Shown in pieces: positions 23,877 to 31,602 of a DNA stretch of 52,762 bases. Numbering within the stretch: position 1 is the first letter of the stretch; the number at the start of each line of letters is the position of its first letter. Below the pieces are notes generated by a model. The model did not search any database and was not told where the DNA came from. It worked only from the letters and a program-made list of their open reading frames with translations. Location: positions 1-52,762 of the forward strand of contig CAZNIM010000001.1 in assembly GCA_964573145.1 (NCBI GenBank), read 5' to 3'. Origin of the DNA: PWPS01 sp964573145. GTDB lineage: Bacteria; Patescibacteriota; Minisyncoccia; Minisyncoccales; PWPS01. Both the position numbers and the translations under genes were made by a program.

Positions 23877-25516
23877 ATATAAGAATAAACGGCAGCTCTT
23901 ACAATTTTGAAAACGGAGAAACCGTTTTGGAAGTGGCTAAAAGAGAAGGGATTAAGATTCCCTTTCTTTGCAATCATCCTTATCTTTGTGTTACCGGCAG
24001 CTGTCGACTGTGTATCGTTAAGGACAAAAATTGTGATGAGTATTTTTCAGCCTGCTCAAGACAAGCAGAGGAGGGGATGGATATCGTTACCGGTGATAGA
24101 AAAATAGAGCAAATCAGAAGAATTAACCTGGAACTTCTCTTCTCTCAACATAAGGAAGAGTGTCATGACTGCGTTTGGAATCCGGGATGTAAGCTTCTTT
24201 CTTTGGCCAGGGAATACGGAGTGACAATTAATCGATTTACGGATAGAAAAGACGACTATCCGGAGCTTTCTTTTGGAGGAATTATCGATTTTGACTCTTC
24301 AAAATGTATTGATTGTCGAAATTGCATTGAAGTTTGTGAGAGACAAAATGTCTCTTTCCTGGAGATGAAGGGAAGAGGACATCTTTTTGAAGTGGAGCCG
24401 GCTAAAGATCGAGCTTGTGTTTACTGCGGGCAGTGCATATTGAGATGTCCCGCCGGGTCCTTTGAGGGAGTCGGTGAATTTGAAAAGGTTTCCGATCCGA
24501 TAGATAAAAATGGAGATAAGGAGATAATTTTTCAGATAGCACCGGCAGCGCGGATCAGTATCAGTGAAGAGTTCGGGCTCGAACCGGGGACCGATTCGAC
24601 CGGAAAATTGGTTTCGGCACTTAAAGAGGCGGGAGCGGATAAGGTTTTTGATGTCTCGGTCGGAGCTGATTTTACGACTCATGAAGAGGCCGAAGAGCTG
24701 ATAGAGAGAATCGAATCGGGAGAGAATTTACCGATGCTTACTTCTTGTTGTCCGGCCTGGGTTCGATTCATTGAATTTTATTATCCACAGTTCGTAGACA
24801 ACCTCACTACCGTTAGATCACCGCATATCATATTGGGGTCGCTTATTAAACAAGAGCTCAAAGGAAGAAGAGAAAAGGTTGTTGTTTCGGTTATGCCGTG
24901 CGTAGCCAAAAAATATGAAATAATGCGGGAGGAGCTGAAAGTGGGATCGACGAGGCCGGTTGACTATGTGTTGACGGTAAGAGAAGTCGGTAGATTGCTT
25001 AGAGATAAAGGAGTTGATTTTAAAAATTTACCGGATTCCGACTTTGACAATCCCTTCGGAGAAGCAACCGGAGACGGGGTGGGCTACGGAGCGAGCGGGG
25101 GAGTAATTCAAGCGGCAATCAGAGAAGCTCACTTTATCTTGACCGGAGAAAGATCAACCGAAGAGATTAGAGATAATGAAGACTTTATTTTAAAGATCGG
25201 TGATCGTAAGATTAAAACAAAAAGAGCCAGCGGTCTTTCGGAGGCGGTTTCTTTACTTGAAGATGTTGATTATGACTATTTGGAGTTTATGGCTTGTCCC
25301 GGGGGATGTATCGGAGGAGGAGGCCAACCGGTGCCGACAACTCCCGAAATAAGAGATAAACGAAGAGAGGGTCTCTTCAGATCCGGAAAAAAGAAGAAAA
25401 AAAGATCTTCATTTGACAGCGATATAGTTTCCAAACTAAAAAATAAAACGGAAAAGGATATTCTTAGGACCGAATTCAAGAAAAGAAAGAATCCGGAAAG
25501 AATTGACAGGCTATAG
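23873..25516 (+). CDS. [FeFe] hydrogenase catalytic subunit, modular HydA
   Basis: A 547-residue protein with a full relay. It has a [2Fe-2S] domain (C33, C44, C47, C61), a His-ligated [4Fe-4S] site (H93, C97, C100, C106) and two ferredoxin clusters (C145/148/151/155 and C182/185/188/192). The H-cluster domain has L1 TSCCPAW (290-296), L2 MPCVAKKYE (341-349) and L3 EFMACPGGCIGGGGQP (471-486). All H-cluster cysteines and the proton-shuttle Cys are present, so it should be active if matured. The C-terminal 50 residues are strongly basic. It is coupled to the NuoF-like gene. No NuoE/HydC and no maturases HydE, HydF or HydG occur in the window. Confidence 0.97.
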   Translation: MNIRINGSSYNFENGETVLEVAKREGIKIPFLCNHPYLCVTGSCRLCIVKDKNCDEYFSACSRQAEEGMDIVTGDRKIEQIRRINLELLFSQHKEECHDCVWNPGCKLLSLAREYGVTINRFTDRKDDYPELSFGGIIDFDSSKCIDCRNCIEVCERQNVSFLEMKGRGHLFEVEPAKDRACVYCGQCILRCPAGSFEGVGEFEKVSDPIDKNGDKEIIFQIAPAARISISEEFGLEPGTDSTGKLVSALKEAGADKVFDVSVGADFTTHEEAEELIERIESGENLPMLTSCCPAWVRFIEFYYPQFVDNLTTVRSPHIILGSLIKQELKGRREKVVVSVMPCVAKKYEIMREELKVGSTRPVDYVLTVREVGRLLRDKGVDFKNLPDSDFDNPFGEATGDGVGYGASGGVIQAAIREAHFILTGERSTEEIRDNEDFILKIGDRKIKTKRASGLSEAVSLLEDVDYDYLEFMACPGGCIGGGGQPVPTTPEIRDKRREGLFRSGKKKKKRSSFDSDIVSKLKNKTEKDILRTEFKKRKNPERIDRL

Positions 25517-25549
25517 CTCCTGTGATTAAATTAAAAAAAGCTATAATTT

Positions 25550-25909
25550 ATGAAACAAGAAGCGAGAATTTTTGAAGAGTTTTTTTTCAACGAGCTTTAT
25601 CAAGCAACCGAGCGGGCTTTGGAAAAATTAGCCGAAGAGAAAGGATGGAAGGTGGAAAACTATAACGAAGGAAAGACCCGTTCGTGGGTCGTCCAGGCGG
25701 TGCCCGAATTTTCAATTTTTAAATTTCATCTTTTGCCGAACGGAGCTTATAAAAAACTGAAAGTAAGAGTTTCCGGTCAAGAGGTGATAGCCGAATGTAG
25801 GGATAATTGGCCACGTCTTACTTTTGACTTTCTAAATCAAAAAGGGAAGATAATAACCGTTTTTTTCAATCAATTAGAAGAAGTTATAAGAGAAGATTTC
25901 GGTCAATAA
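25550..25909 (+). CDS. Hypothetical protein, 119 residues
   Basis: No family recognised. A soluble alpha+beta protein: an N-terminal helix (residues 1-33, ALEKLAEEKGWKVENY) followed by beta strands around WVVQAVPEFSIFKFHLLP and ISGQEV-like VRVSGQEVIAECRDNWP. It starts 33 bp after the hydrogenase and is followed by a terminator, so it may be the last gene of that operon. A TATAAT box at 25542-25547 lies too close to the ATG to be its promoter unless the start is further in. Confidence 0.7.
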   Translation: MKQEARIFEEFFFNELYQATERALEKLAEEKGWKVENYNEGKTRSWVVQAVPEFSIFKFHLLPNGAYKKLKVRVSGQEVIAECRDNWPRLTFDFLNQKGKIITVFFNQLEEVIREDFGQ

Positions 25910-25932
25910 AAAGAAAATTTAATTTATTATTT

Positions 25933-25954
25933 GAGAGGGTTGACCTCTTTTTTT
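25933..25954 (+). terminator. Terminator after the hydrogenase operon
   Basis: GAGAGG, loop GTTGA, CCTCTT and then a run of T (25948-25954), about 24 bp after the stop of the 25550 gene. Confidence 0.8.
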
Positions 25955-25970
25955 ATTTGGAGACGCCATT

Positions 25971-25979
25971 TGCTATAAT
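25971..25979 (+). promoter_or_regulatory. Extended -10 promoter of the WYL-like/metzincin/helicase operon
   Basis: TGCTATAAT matches TGnTATAAT. ATG codons follow at 25985 and 25991; the second is 11 bp after the -10 box, the usual distance for leaderless starts in this window. Confidence 0.6.
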
Positions 25980-25990
25980 AAAGTATGGTA

Positions 25991-26311
25991 ATGAGATTTA
26001 AAGAGATATTGAAAATTATCGGTGAGGCGGGTAAAAAGAGAGAAACGGTCAAGATATTTTATCCGGAAACGGAAAATAGAAAAGAGGGCTGGCGAGAAGT
26101 TGAGCCGTACAGCTTGACCACCGATATTCCCCCCGATGGAGAATTTTTAGTTTACGAAAAAGATCATATAAGACCGGGACATATTTTAAATGCTTATAAT
26201 ATGGGTTCCGGAGATAAAGATTGCCACTCTTTTATTTTGGGAAAGATAAAAAAAGCCGAAAAAACCGGAAGAAGTTTTAACTCCAGAAAAAGATGGACGG
26301 TGAGATTTTAG
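25991..26311 (+). CDS. Small WYL-like protein
   Basis: A 106-residue protein if started at 25991; an in-frame ATG at 25985 would add two residues but lies too near the -10 box. The pattern KIFYPETENRKEGWREVEPYSL, FLVYEKDHIRPGHILNAYNM, CHSFILGKIKKAEKTGRSF resembles a WYL domain: R-x-V-E-P-Y, a central strand, then the R-x-F-x-L-x-R-I-like C-terminal strand. WYL domains bind nucleic-acid or nucleotide ligands in regulators, but here there is no HTH. It overlaps the metzincin gene by 19 bp. Confidence 0.5.
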   Translation: MRFKEILKIIGEAGKKRETVKIFYPETENRKEGWREVEPYSLTTDIPPDGEFLVYEKDHIRPGHILNAYNMGSGDKDCHSFILGKIKKAEKTGRSFNSRKRWTVRF

Positions 26312-26976
26312 AAAAGCCTCATTTCGAGGGTGATGAAGAAGAAAAAGAGGAAAGCTTAATTAAGCGATTGGGCAAGTTTCTGATTGCTCTTTTTTTAATC
26401 TTCTTAATGATATATTTTTCCGGACCACGGGATTTCTTATTTTTTAGAAGAACTCCCGAAGAAGTGACCGTTCGGAAGATGGATCCGATTGTCGATATGG
26501 AAGAAGTTTTTATTCCGGTGCGAGTATTGGCTTTGAGAGAAGAAGTTTTTGGAACTTCCCGCAATGATGAGGAGATTGAAAGCTTGATTGAAAACAGCTT
26601 TAACATTATGGCTCAGGCTGAAATTTATCCCGGAGGGGTAAGGATTGAAGAGAGAGAGTTAAGTAGAGAAGAGATCGGAAGAGTGCTGGAGGGAGACTTT
26701 AATTTTTTAAATCCCAAACGGGGAGAGATAAATATTATTTTAGTTAAGAGTTTAGGAGGGTTAAACGGGATAGCTTTTCCGGGAAGGTCGACAACGATAA
26801 TACCCGATTACACCGCCGGTCGTGACTATCGAACGTTAGCTCATGAAATCGGACATCTTTTCGGTTTGGGTCATCAAGAAAGGGGCGACATGGTAATGAG
26901 CCAGGGATCTTACGGAGTTCATTTTTCAGTAGAAGAGGTTTTAAAGATGAGAAAAAATATTGATGAAAAATTTTAA
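26293..26976 (+). CDS. Membrane-anchored metzincin zinc metalloprotease
   Basis: A 227-residue protein. An acidic N-terminal 20 residues precede one membrane helix (about 28-42), and the rest should lie outside the cell. The zinc motif HEIGHLFGLGH (184-194) is followed by a Met-turn MVMSQGSYG, the metzincin signature as in matrixins and archaelysins. No cysteine-switch propeptide is visible. It sits between a WYL-like protein and a helicase, overlapping both, so it is expressed with DNA-repair genes by position only. Substrates could be surface or host proteins; that is speculation. Confidence 0.88.
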   Translation: MDGEILEKPHFEGDEEEKEESLIKRLGKFLIALFLIFLMIYFSGPRDFLFFRRTPEEVTVRKMDPIVDMEEVFIPVRVLALREEVFGTSRNDEEIESLIENSFNIMAQAEIYPGGVRIEERELSREEIGRVLEGDFNFLNPKRGEINIILVKSLGGLNGIAFPGRSTTIIPDYTAGRDYRTLAHEIGHLFGLGHQERGDMVMSQGSYGVHFSVEEVLKMRKNIDEKF

Positions 26977-29900
26977 AAAAAATTACGAAAGACTGAATAA
27001 GGAGCAGAAGATGGCCGTCGATTGGATTGACGGACCCTTAATGGTGGTTGCCGGCCCCGGGTCTGGAAAGACCGAACTTTTATCGGTTCGGGTAGCCAAC
27101 ATACTCCGAAAAAGGGATATTCCGGCCGGTAGTCTGCTTTGCTTAACTTTTACCGATGCGGCCGCTTTGAACATGAAAAAGCGATTAGTGGAGATGATCG
27201 GTGAAAAGGGTTACAAGGTTCCCACTTTTACTTTTCACAGCTTTTGCAAGGAGGTAATGAGTAGTTATTCCGAGTATTTTTACGACGGAGCCAATTTTAA
27301 TTTGGCCGACGAGATAACAAAGACGGAACTGCTGGAAGAGATACTTCAGGATGCCGATTACGACGACCCCTTGAAGAGCAGCCATCCGGAGCTCGGTTTC
27401 GTATATTTAAAACCGCTCAAAAGAATGATCCCCGAACTTAAAAAGGCGGGGATAACTCCCGAAGAATTAAGGGAATCTTTGGAGGTTAATCAAAAAGTAA
27501 TCGATAAAATCAACCCGTTTATAAGTGACACTTTCAGTAATCGAGTCTCCAATTCGATGAGAGATGAGATTGTTGAGCTGATAGACAAATTAAGAAAAAT
27601 GGAAGTTGATTTTCCTTTGGAACAATTTAAGCCACTCAATGAAATTTTAGCTAATTCTTTAAGTAAAACTTTGGAAGTTGAAACAACCAAGGAGATAACC
27701 GCTTGGAAAAATGAGTGGACAAAAAGAAAAAAAGAAGGGAGAGTGTTGCGGGATAAGTACTACATTGAAAAACATAAAAGCCTGGTTAATAAATATGAAA
27801 AATACGAAGAAGAGATGCACAAAAGAGGGCTTTATGACTTTTCGGATCTTATCTTGGACGTAATCAGAGTACTTGAAAAGGAAGAATCTTTACGGTATGA
27901 GCTTCAAGAGAGATATCAATATATAATGGTTGACGAATTTCAGGATACGAGCGGTGTTCAGATGCGTCTTTTAAAAAACTTAACCGCCGACGAACCACAC
28001 GACAAACCGAACGTTTGTGTCGTCGGAGATGACGATCAGGCGATATACAGATTTCAAGGGGCTGAGATCTCCAATATTTTAAATTTCAAGGAAAGCTATA
28101 GCGAGGTAAACGTGATTACCTTGAAAAATAATTATCGATCGGGAAAAGAGATACTGGAAAAAGCGAAGACGGTTATTTCCAAAGGAGAAGAGAGGCTGGA
28201 ATCCAAATTAAAGGAGGTTGATAAGAATCTGGTTGCCGTTAATAAAAATCTGGAAGAAGAGGTTGATGCGAAGAGTTTTGAAACCAAAGAAGAGGAATAC
28301 TCCTATGTCGTAAATCGAGTGAAGTCTTTAATCGACAGAGGGGTCGATCCTCAAGAAATAGCCGTTATGGCCAGAAAGCACAAGATATTGAAGGAGATTG
28401 CCCCTTATTTTTCGGAAGCGGAAATACCGATATACGCGGAGAGAAAAGTGAACGTTTTAGAAAATGAGCTGATAAGGCAAATCATAGAGATAATAAGATT
28501 TGCAGTTTACCTTTTGGACGGAGACAAGGATAAGGCTGACCAGCTTCTACCCGAAATTTTGAGTTATCCTTTTTGGGACTTAAAAAGAAAAGACTTGTGG
28601 AGACTGGCTCGAGATGCTTATCAAAACGGGAGTTCCTGGTTTGAAGAAATGGAACGGGGCTCTTTTCAAGAAATTGCAGATTTCTTATCCGATTTGGCGC
28701 AAAAATCAAGATATAAGACGGCCGAGGAGATTTTTGATTATGCGATCGGAAACAAGGGAAAAGGAAGCCCGATTAAAAGATATTATTTTAATAAAGAAGC
28801 CCTGAAAGAGGATCCGACCCGGTATTTTAAATTTCTTTCCGCTTTAAAAAGATTCACTTCGGAATTAAGAGGATACAAAGAGGGGAGATTGCTAAAAGCG
28901 AGAAATATTTTGGAATTTTTTGATCGCCATCGAGAAAACGGAATTGCCATAAATGATACCAATCCGCTGATTACCGATTCGAAAGCGGTTTCTTTGATTA
29001 CCGCTCACAGCAGTAAAGGAAGGGAGTTCGAGGCGGTTTTCCTTCTTAGCTGTCAAGAAGAAATCTGGGCTAAAGGAGGGCGATCGAGCAGACTTCCGCT
29101 ACCATCCAATATACCGCTTAATATTCCGGAAACCAGAGATGATCATTTGAGACTTTTCTATGTCAGTCTAACTCGGGCGAAACGATTTTTAACCATAACC
29201 GCTCACCTGAAAAAAGAGAACGGGCGAGGATATTCACCGCTTGAATTTATTGACCACTTCGATATGGAAGAGAAGGCGGTGGAAGTGGGATATCGGAGCT
29301 TGGAAGTATCCAGAAAGGGTTATCACTCTCCACCATTTAAAGCAAGCGAAAAAGAGCTTCTGAAGCCACTCGCTGAAAATTATCTGTTGAGCTCCACCGG
29401 CTTTAATAAGTATCTTAATGTTGCCGACAACGGTCCGGAAGATTTTTTGCAGGACACTCTTCTCAGATTTCCGACTAAAAAACATCCAGCTGCATCGTAC
29501 GGTACGGCGATTCACGAGACGATAAATCGGATATATGAAGATCTTAAGAATAAGGGCGAGATACCTTCTCGGGAATTTGTTCTGGACACCTTTAAAAAGT
29601 TTCTAAAAAAAGAAAGATTATCCGAAGATGATTTTTCGGAGTATTCGAAAAGAGGAACGGATTCGTTGAAAGCTTTTTATCAAAGCAAAATAGAGAGTTT
29701 CAATGTTGATGATCTTACCGAAAAAAGCTTTAGAAATCAGGGAGTCGTAATCGAAGGACACAGATTAACCGGAAAAATAGACAAGATAGTCAAACAGGGT
29801 CGAGATATCGAGGTGGCCGATTTTAAAACCGGAAAACCGATAGAGAGTTGGAATCCACGGAAAGCATACGACAAAATAAAAGCGTGGAAATACCGAAATC

Positions 29901-30181
29901 AGTTAATTTTCTATAAATTATTAATCGAATCATCATCCGAATTCGAGGGGTCGGTAGTCAAGAAGGCGTCCTTGGAGTTTGTTGAACCTAATGAAGACGG
30001 GAAGATAATAACCCTTCCGGCGGAAATTAAAGATGAAGAAGTTGAAAGAATGAAAAAATTAATAAAAATAGTCGGGGATAGAATCAAGAAGCTGGATTTT
30101 TCAACCGATCGGGAATATCGAAAAAAAGCGATAAAGGAGATTGAAGAATTTGAAAATTATTTGTTAAGTAAAAAAATATGA
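26963..30181 (+). CDS. UvrD/AddA-like helicase fused to a PD-(D/E)XK nuclease
   Basis: A 1072-residue protein from ATG 26963; a TTG one codon earlier is less likely. Superfamily 1A motifs are clear: Walker A AGPGSGKTE, LTFTDAAALNMKKRL, FTFHSFCKEVM, DExx motif MVDEFQDTSG, VGDDDQAIYRFQGA, LKNNYRSGKEIL and LITAHSSKGREFEAVFL. From about residue 835 a RecB-type nuclease follows with SYGTAIHETI, GHRLTGKIDKIV, VADFKTGKP and QLIFYKLL. This is the AddA layout, yet no AddB follows. The nuclease lacks the Cys cluster of AddB. It likely resects double-strand breaks alone or with an unlinked partner. It overlaps the metzincin and tspO genes. Confidence 0.93.
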   Translation: MKNFKKNYERLNKEQKMAVDWIDGPLMVVAGPGSGKTELLSVRVANILRKRDIPAGSLLCLTFTDAAALNMKKRLVEMIGEKGYKVPTFTFHSFCKEVMSSYSEYFYDGANFNLADEITKTELLEEILQDADYDDPLKSSHPELGFVYLKPLKRMIPELKKAGITPEELRESLEVNQKVIDKINPFISDTFSNRVSNSMRDEIVELIDKLRKMEVDFPLEQFKPLNEILANSLSKTLEVETTKEITAWKNEWTKRKKEGRVLRDKYYIEKHKSLVNKYEKYEEEMHKRGLYDFSDLILDVIRVLEKEESLRYELQERYQYIMVDEFQDTSGVQMRLLKNLTADEPHDKPNVCVVGDDDQAIYRFQGAEISNILNFKESYSEVNVITLKNNYRSGKEILEKAKTVISKGEERLESKLKEVDKNLVAVNKNLEEEVDAKSFETKEEEYSYVVNRVKSLIDRGVDPQEIAVMARKHKILKEIAPYFSEAEIPIYAERKVNVLENELIRQIIEIIRFAVYLLDGDKDKADQLLPEILSYPFWDLKRKDLWRLARDAYQNGSSWFEEMERGSFQEIADFLSDLAQKSRYKTAEEIFDYAIGNKGKGSPIKRYYFNKEALKEDPTRYFKFLSALKRFTSELRGYKEGRLLKARNILEFFDRHRENGIAINDTNPLITDSKAVSLITAHSSKGREFEAVFLLSCQEEIWAKGGRSSRLPLPSNIPLNIPETRDDHLRLFYVSLTRAKRFLTITAHLKKENGRGYSPLEFIDHFDMEEKAVEVGYRSLEVSRKGYHSPPFKASEKELLKPLAENYLLSSTGFNKYLNVADNGPEDFLQDTLLRFPTKKHPAASYGTAIHETINRIYEDLKNKGEIPSREFVLDTFKKFLKKERLSEDDFSEYSKRGTDSLKAFYQSKIESFNVDDLTEKSFRNQGVVIEGHRLTGKIDKIVKQGRDIEVADFKTGKPIESWNPRKAYDKIKAWKYRNQLIFYKLLIESSSEFEGSVVKKASLEFVEPNEDGKIITLPAEIKDEEVERMKKLIKIVGDRIKKLDFSTDREYRKKAIKEIEEFENYLLSKKI

Positions 30182-30651
30182 AAAATATAAAGCCGAATTA
30201 TTTTATTATTCCCTTGATTACGATAGCGGTGGCCCTTTTCGGAAATTATTTCACGGCTCAGGGATTAAACGGTTGGTATGACGAGCTGGTAAAACCGAGC
30301 TGGACGCCCTCCGGAGCGATAATAGGGGCGATATGGACTTTTCTTTACGCTTTGGTTACCGCCGTGGTCCTTATTTTTTGGAATAAATTTAAAGATAATA
30401 AACGATTTAAGCTTATAATCGGACTTTTTGTAATAAATGCAATCTTAAACGCCACTTGGTCGATGCTTTTTTTCGGATTCAATCTTGTCGGATTATCTCT
30501 TATCCATATCTCTCTTTTAAATTTAACGATATTGGGGCTTATCTTTTTCTTGTGGCCGCTTTCAAGAAAGATGGCGGTAGCTCTTATTCCCTATACCGCC
30601 TGGGTTTTTGTAGCCACCACGCTAAATTATTTCATCTGGATTGCAAATTGA
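30178..30651 (+). CDS. tspO: TspO/MBR-family membrane protein
   Basis: A 157-residue five-helix protein of normal TspO length. Conserved signatures are GWYDELVKPSWTPSGAIIG, ILNATWSMLFFGFN and PYTAWVFVATTLNYFIW. The family binds porphyrins and, in animals, cholesterol, and is tied to oxidative or light stress in bacteria. The start overlaps the helicase stop (ATGA). In an anaerobe with no visible haem pathway here the ligand is uncertain; scavenged porphyrin is possible. Confidence 0.95.
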   Translation: MKNIKPNYFIIPLITIAVALFGNYFTAQGLNGWYDELVKPSWTPSGAIIGAIWTFLYALVTAVVLIFWNKFKDNKRFKLIIGLFVINAILNATWSMLFFGFNLVGLSLIHISLLNLTILGLIFFLWPLSRKMAVALIPYTAWVFVATTLNYFIWIAN

Positions 30652-30714
30652 GATTAGGAATCAGTTTTAATCCGGAAGGATATTTCGCATGAGGTTAAAA
30701 ATACGTCTATTTAT

Positions 30715-30743
30715 TTGACATTACTAACCATAATTATTATAAT
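30715..30743 (+). promoter_or_regulatory. Perfect-consensus promoter of the TIM-barrel gene
   Basis: TTGACA (30715-30720), exactly 17 bp, TATAAT (30738-30743): a full match to the sigma-70 consensus. It is followed by GGAGGG and a TTG start. It is the best promoter in the window. Confidence 0.93.
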
Positions 30744-30786
30744 AAAGTGCTCTTTTACAGATAAATAACAGAGAGGAGGGATTAAT

Positions 30787-31536
30787 TTGACAATTGAGGT
30801 TGTGCTTTCGAGTGGGTCGATTCCGTGGGTGTTCAACGGTGACGACAAGGTCAGAACGGCACTTGAGAAAGGCTATGACGGGATAGAGCTACTTCTTACC
30901 AGAAGAGCGCTCCAGAGTTTACCGGAAAGACTCGACTGGGGAGTATTCAGCTTACACGAACCCTTCGGTTCGGGTGGATCGAAGTTGGTTCATAAACTGA
31001 GTTTTTTGGATTTAAAACCGTTCCCGACTTGGAGTGGGGGAGATTTTCGAGATTTGGCTTTGAGCTTTGAAGCTCCGATAGTAAAACATTTGGAAAAAAG
31101 AAACTTTTACGATTTAAGAGAGTACCTTTTTGAAAAGGTCAAGAATCAAGGTAATGAGAGGGTAGCTTTGGAGTTGAAGATGAAAAGTTTCGGTGGAAAA
31201 AGAGTCGACTCCGAATGGTTTTTGGATTTTGTAAAACGATATCGATGTGAAATATGTTTCGATATCGGCTATATGGCTAAGATGGGGTGGGATCCGATTG
31301 AATCTTTCATAGACCTTCATCGGCACGTATCGATAATTCATTTTTACGATATGAAAAGCGTTAATCCGAACCTGTTGGAGAAAAACGTAACTCCCGGAAA
31401 TGGTATTTTGCCCCTTAAGCAGTTTTTGAGAGTTGTGCAAACCTTGAATTGGAGTGGTCAGATAACTTTGGAGCTTTTACCCGAACCGTTATCGGATCAT
31501 CGAGAAGCATTGGAGTTTATCAAAAGAAATTTATAA
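30787..31536 (+). CDS. Sugar-phosphate isomerase/epimerase-like TIM barrel
   Basis: A 249-residue protein of the AP-endonuclease-2/xylose-isomerase-like TIM-barrel superfamily. The start is TTG 30787, fixed by GGAGGG six bases upstream. Motifs include GYDGIELLLTRR, VFSLHEPFG, RVALELKMK, EICFDIGYMAKMGWDP, VSIIHFYDMKS and QITLELLPEP; the E, D, H and E residues at strand ends are the usual divalent-metal ligands. Substrate is unknown. It stands alone behind a perfect promoter and ahead of a strong terminator, so it should be highly expressed. Confidence 0.82.
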   Translation: MTIEVVLSSGSIPWVFNGDDKVRTALEKGYDGIELLLTRRALQSLPERLDWGVFSLHEPFGSGGSKLVHKLSFLDLKPFPTWSGGDFRDLALSFEAPIVKHLEKRNFYDLREYLFEKVKNQGNERVALELKMKSFGGKRVDSEWFLDFVKRYRCEICFDIGYMAKMGWDPIESFIDLHRHVSIIHFYDMKSVNPNLLEKNVTPGNGILPLKQFLRVVQTLNWSGQITLELLPEPLSDHREALEFIKRNL

Positions 31537-31558
31537 AAGCCCGAAATTCGGGCTTTTT
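31535..31558 (+). terminator. Terminator of the TIM-barrel gene
   Basis: AAAAGCCCGAA and TTCGGGCTTTT form a nearly perfect palindrome (31535-31557) with a T-run, overlapping the stop codon. Confidence 0.92.
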
Positions 31559-31562
31559 ATTA

Positions 31563-31571
31563 TGTTATAAT
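31563..31571 (+). promoter_or_regulatory. Extended -10 promoter of dinB
   Basis: TGTTATAAT matches TGnTATAAT and lies 31 bp before the dinB ATG, directly after the terminator. No SOS-type LexA box is recognisable nearby. Confidence 0.55.
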
Positions 31572-31602
31572 TAAATCATAATATTAAGTTTTGAATTTTA
31601 AG

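Noticed and set aside
24299..24682. Antisense open frame of 127 codons opposite the hydrogenase, and similar ones opposite dnaX, GT4 and the slipin
   Set aside because: They are shadows of strongly conserved coding sequence on the other strand with no starts, ribosome sites or recognisable protein features.
25542..25547. TATAAT as promoter of the 25550 gene
   Set aside because: It ends two bases before the ATG, so transcription would start inside the gene. The gene is more likely read from the hydrogenase transcript.
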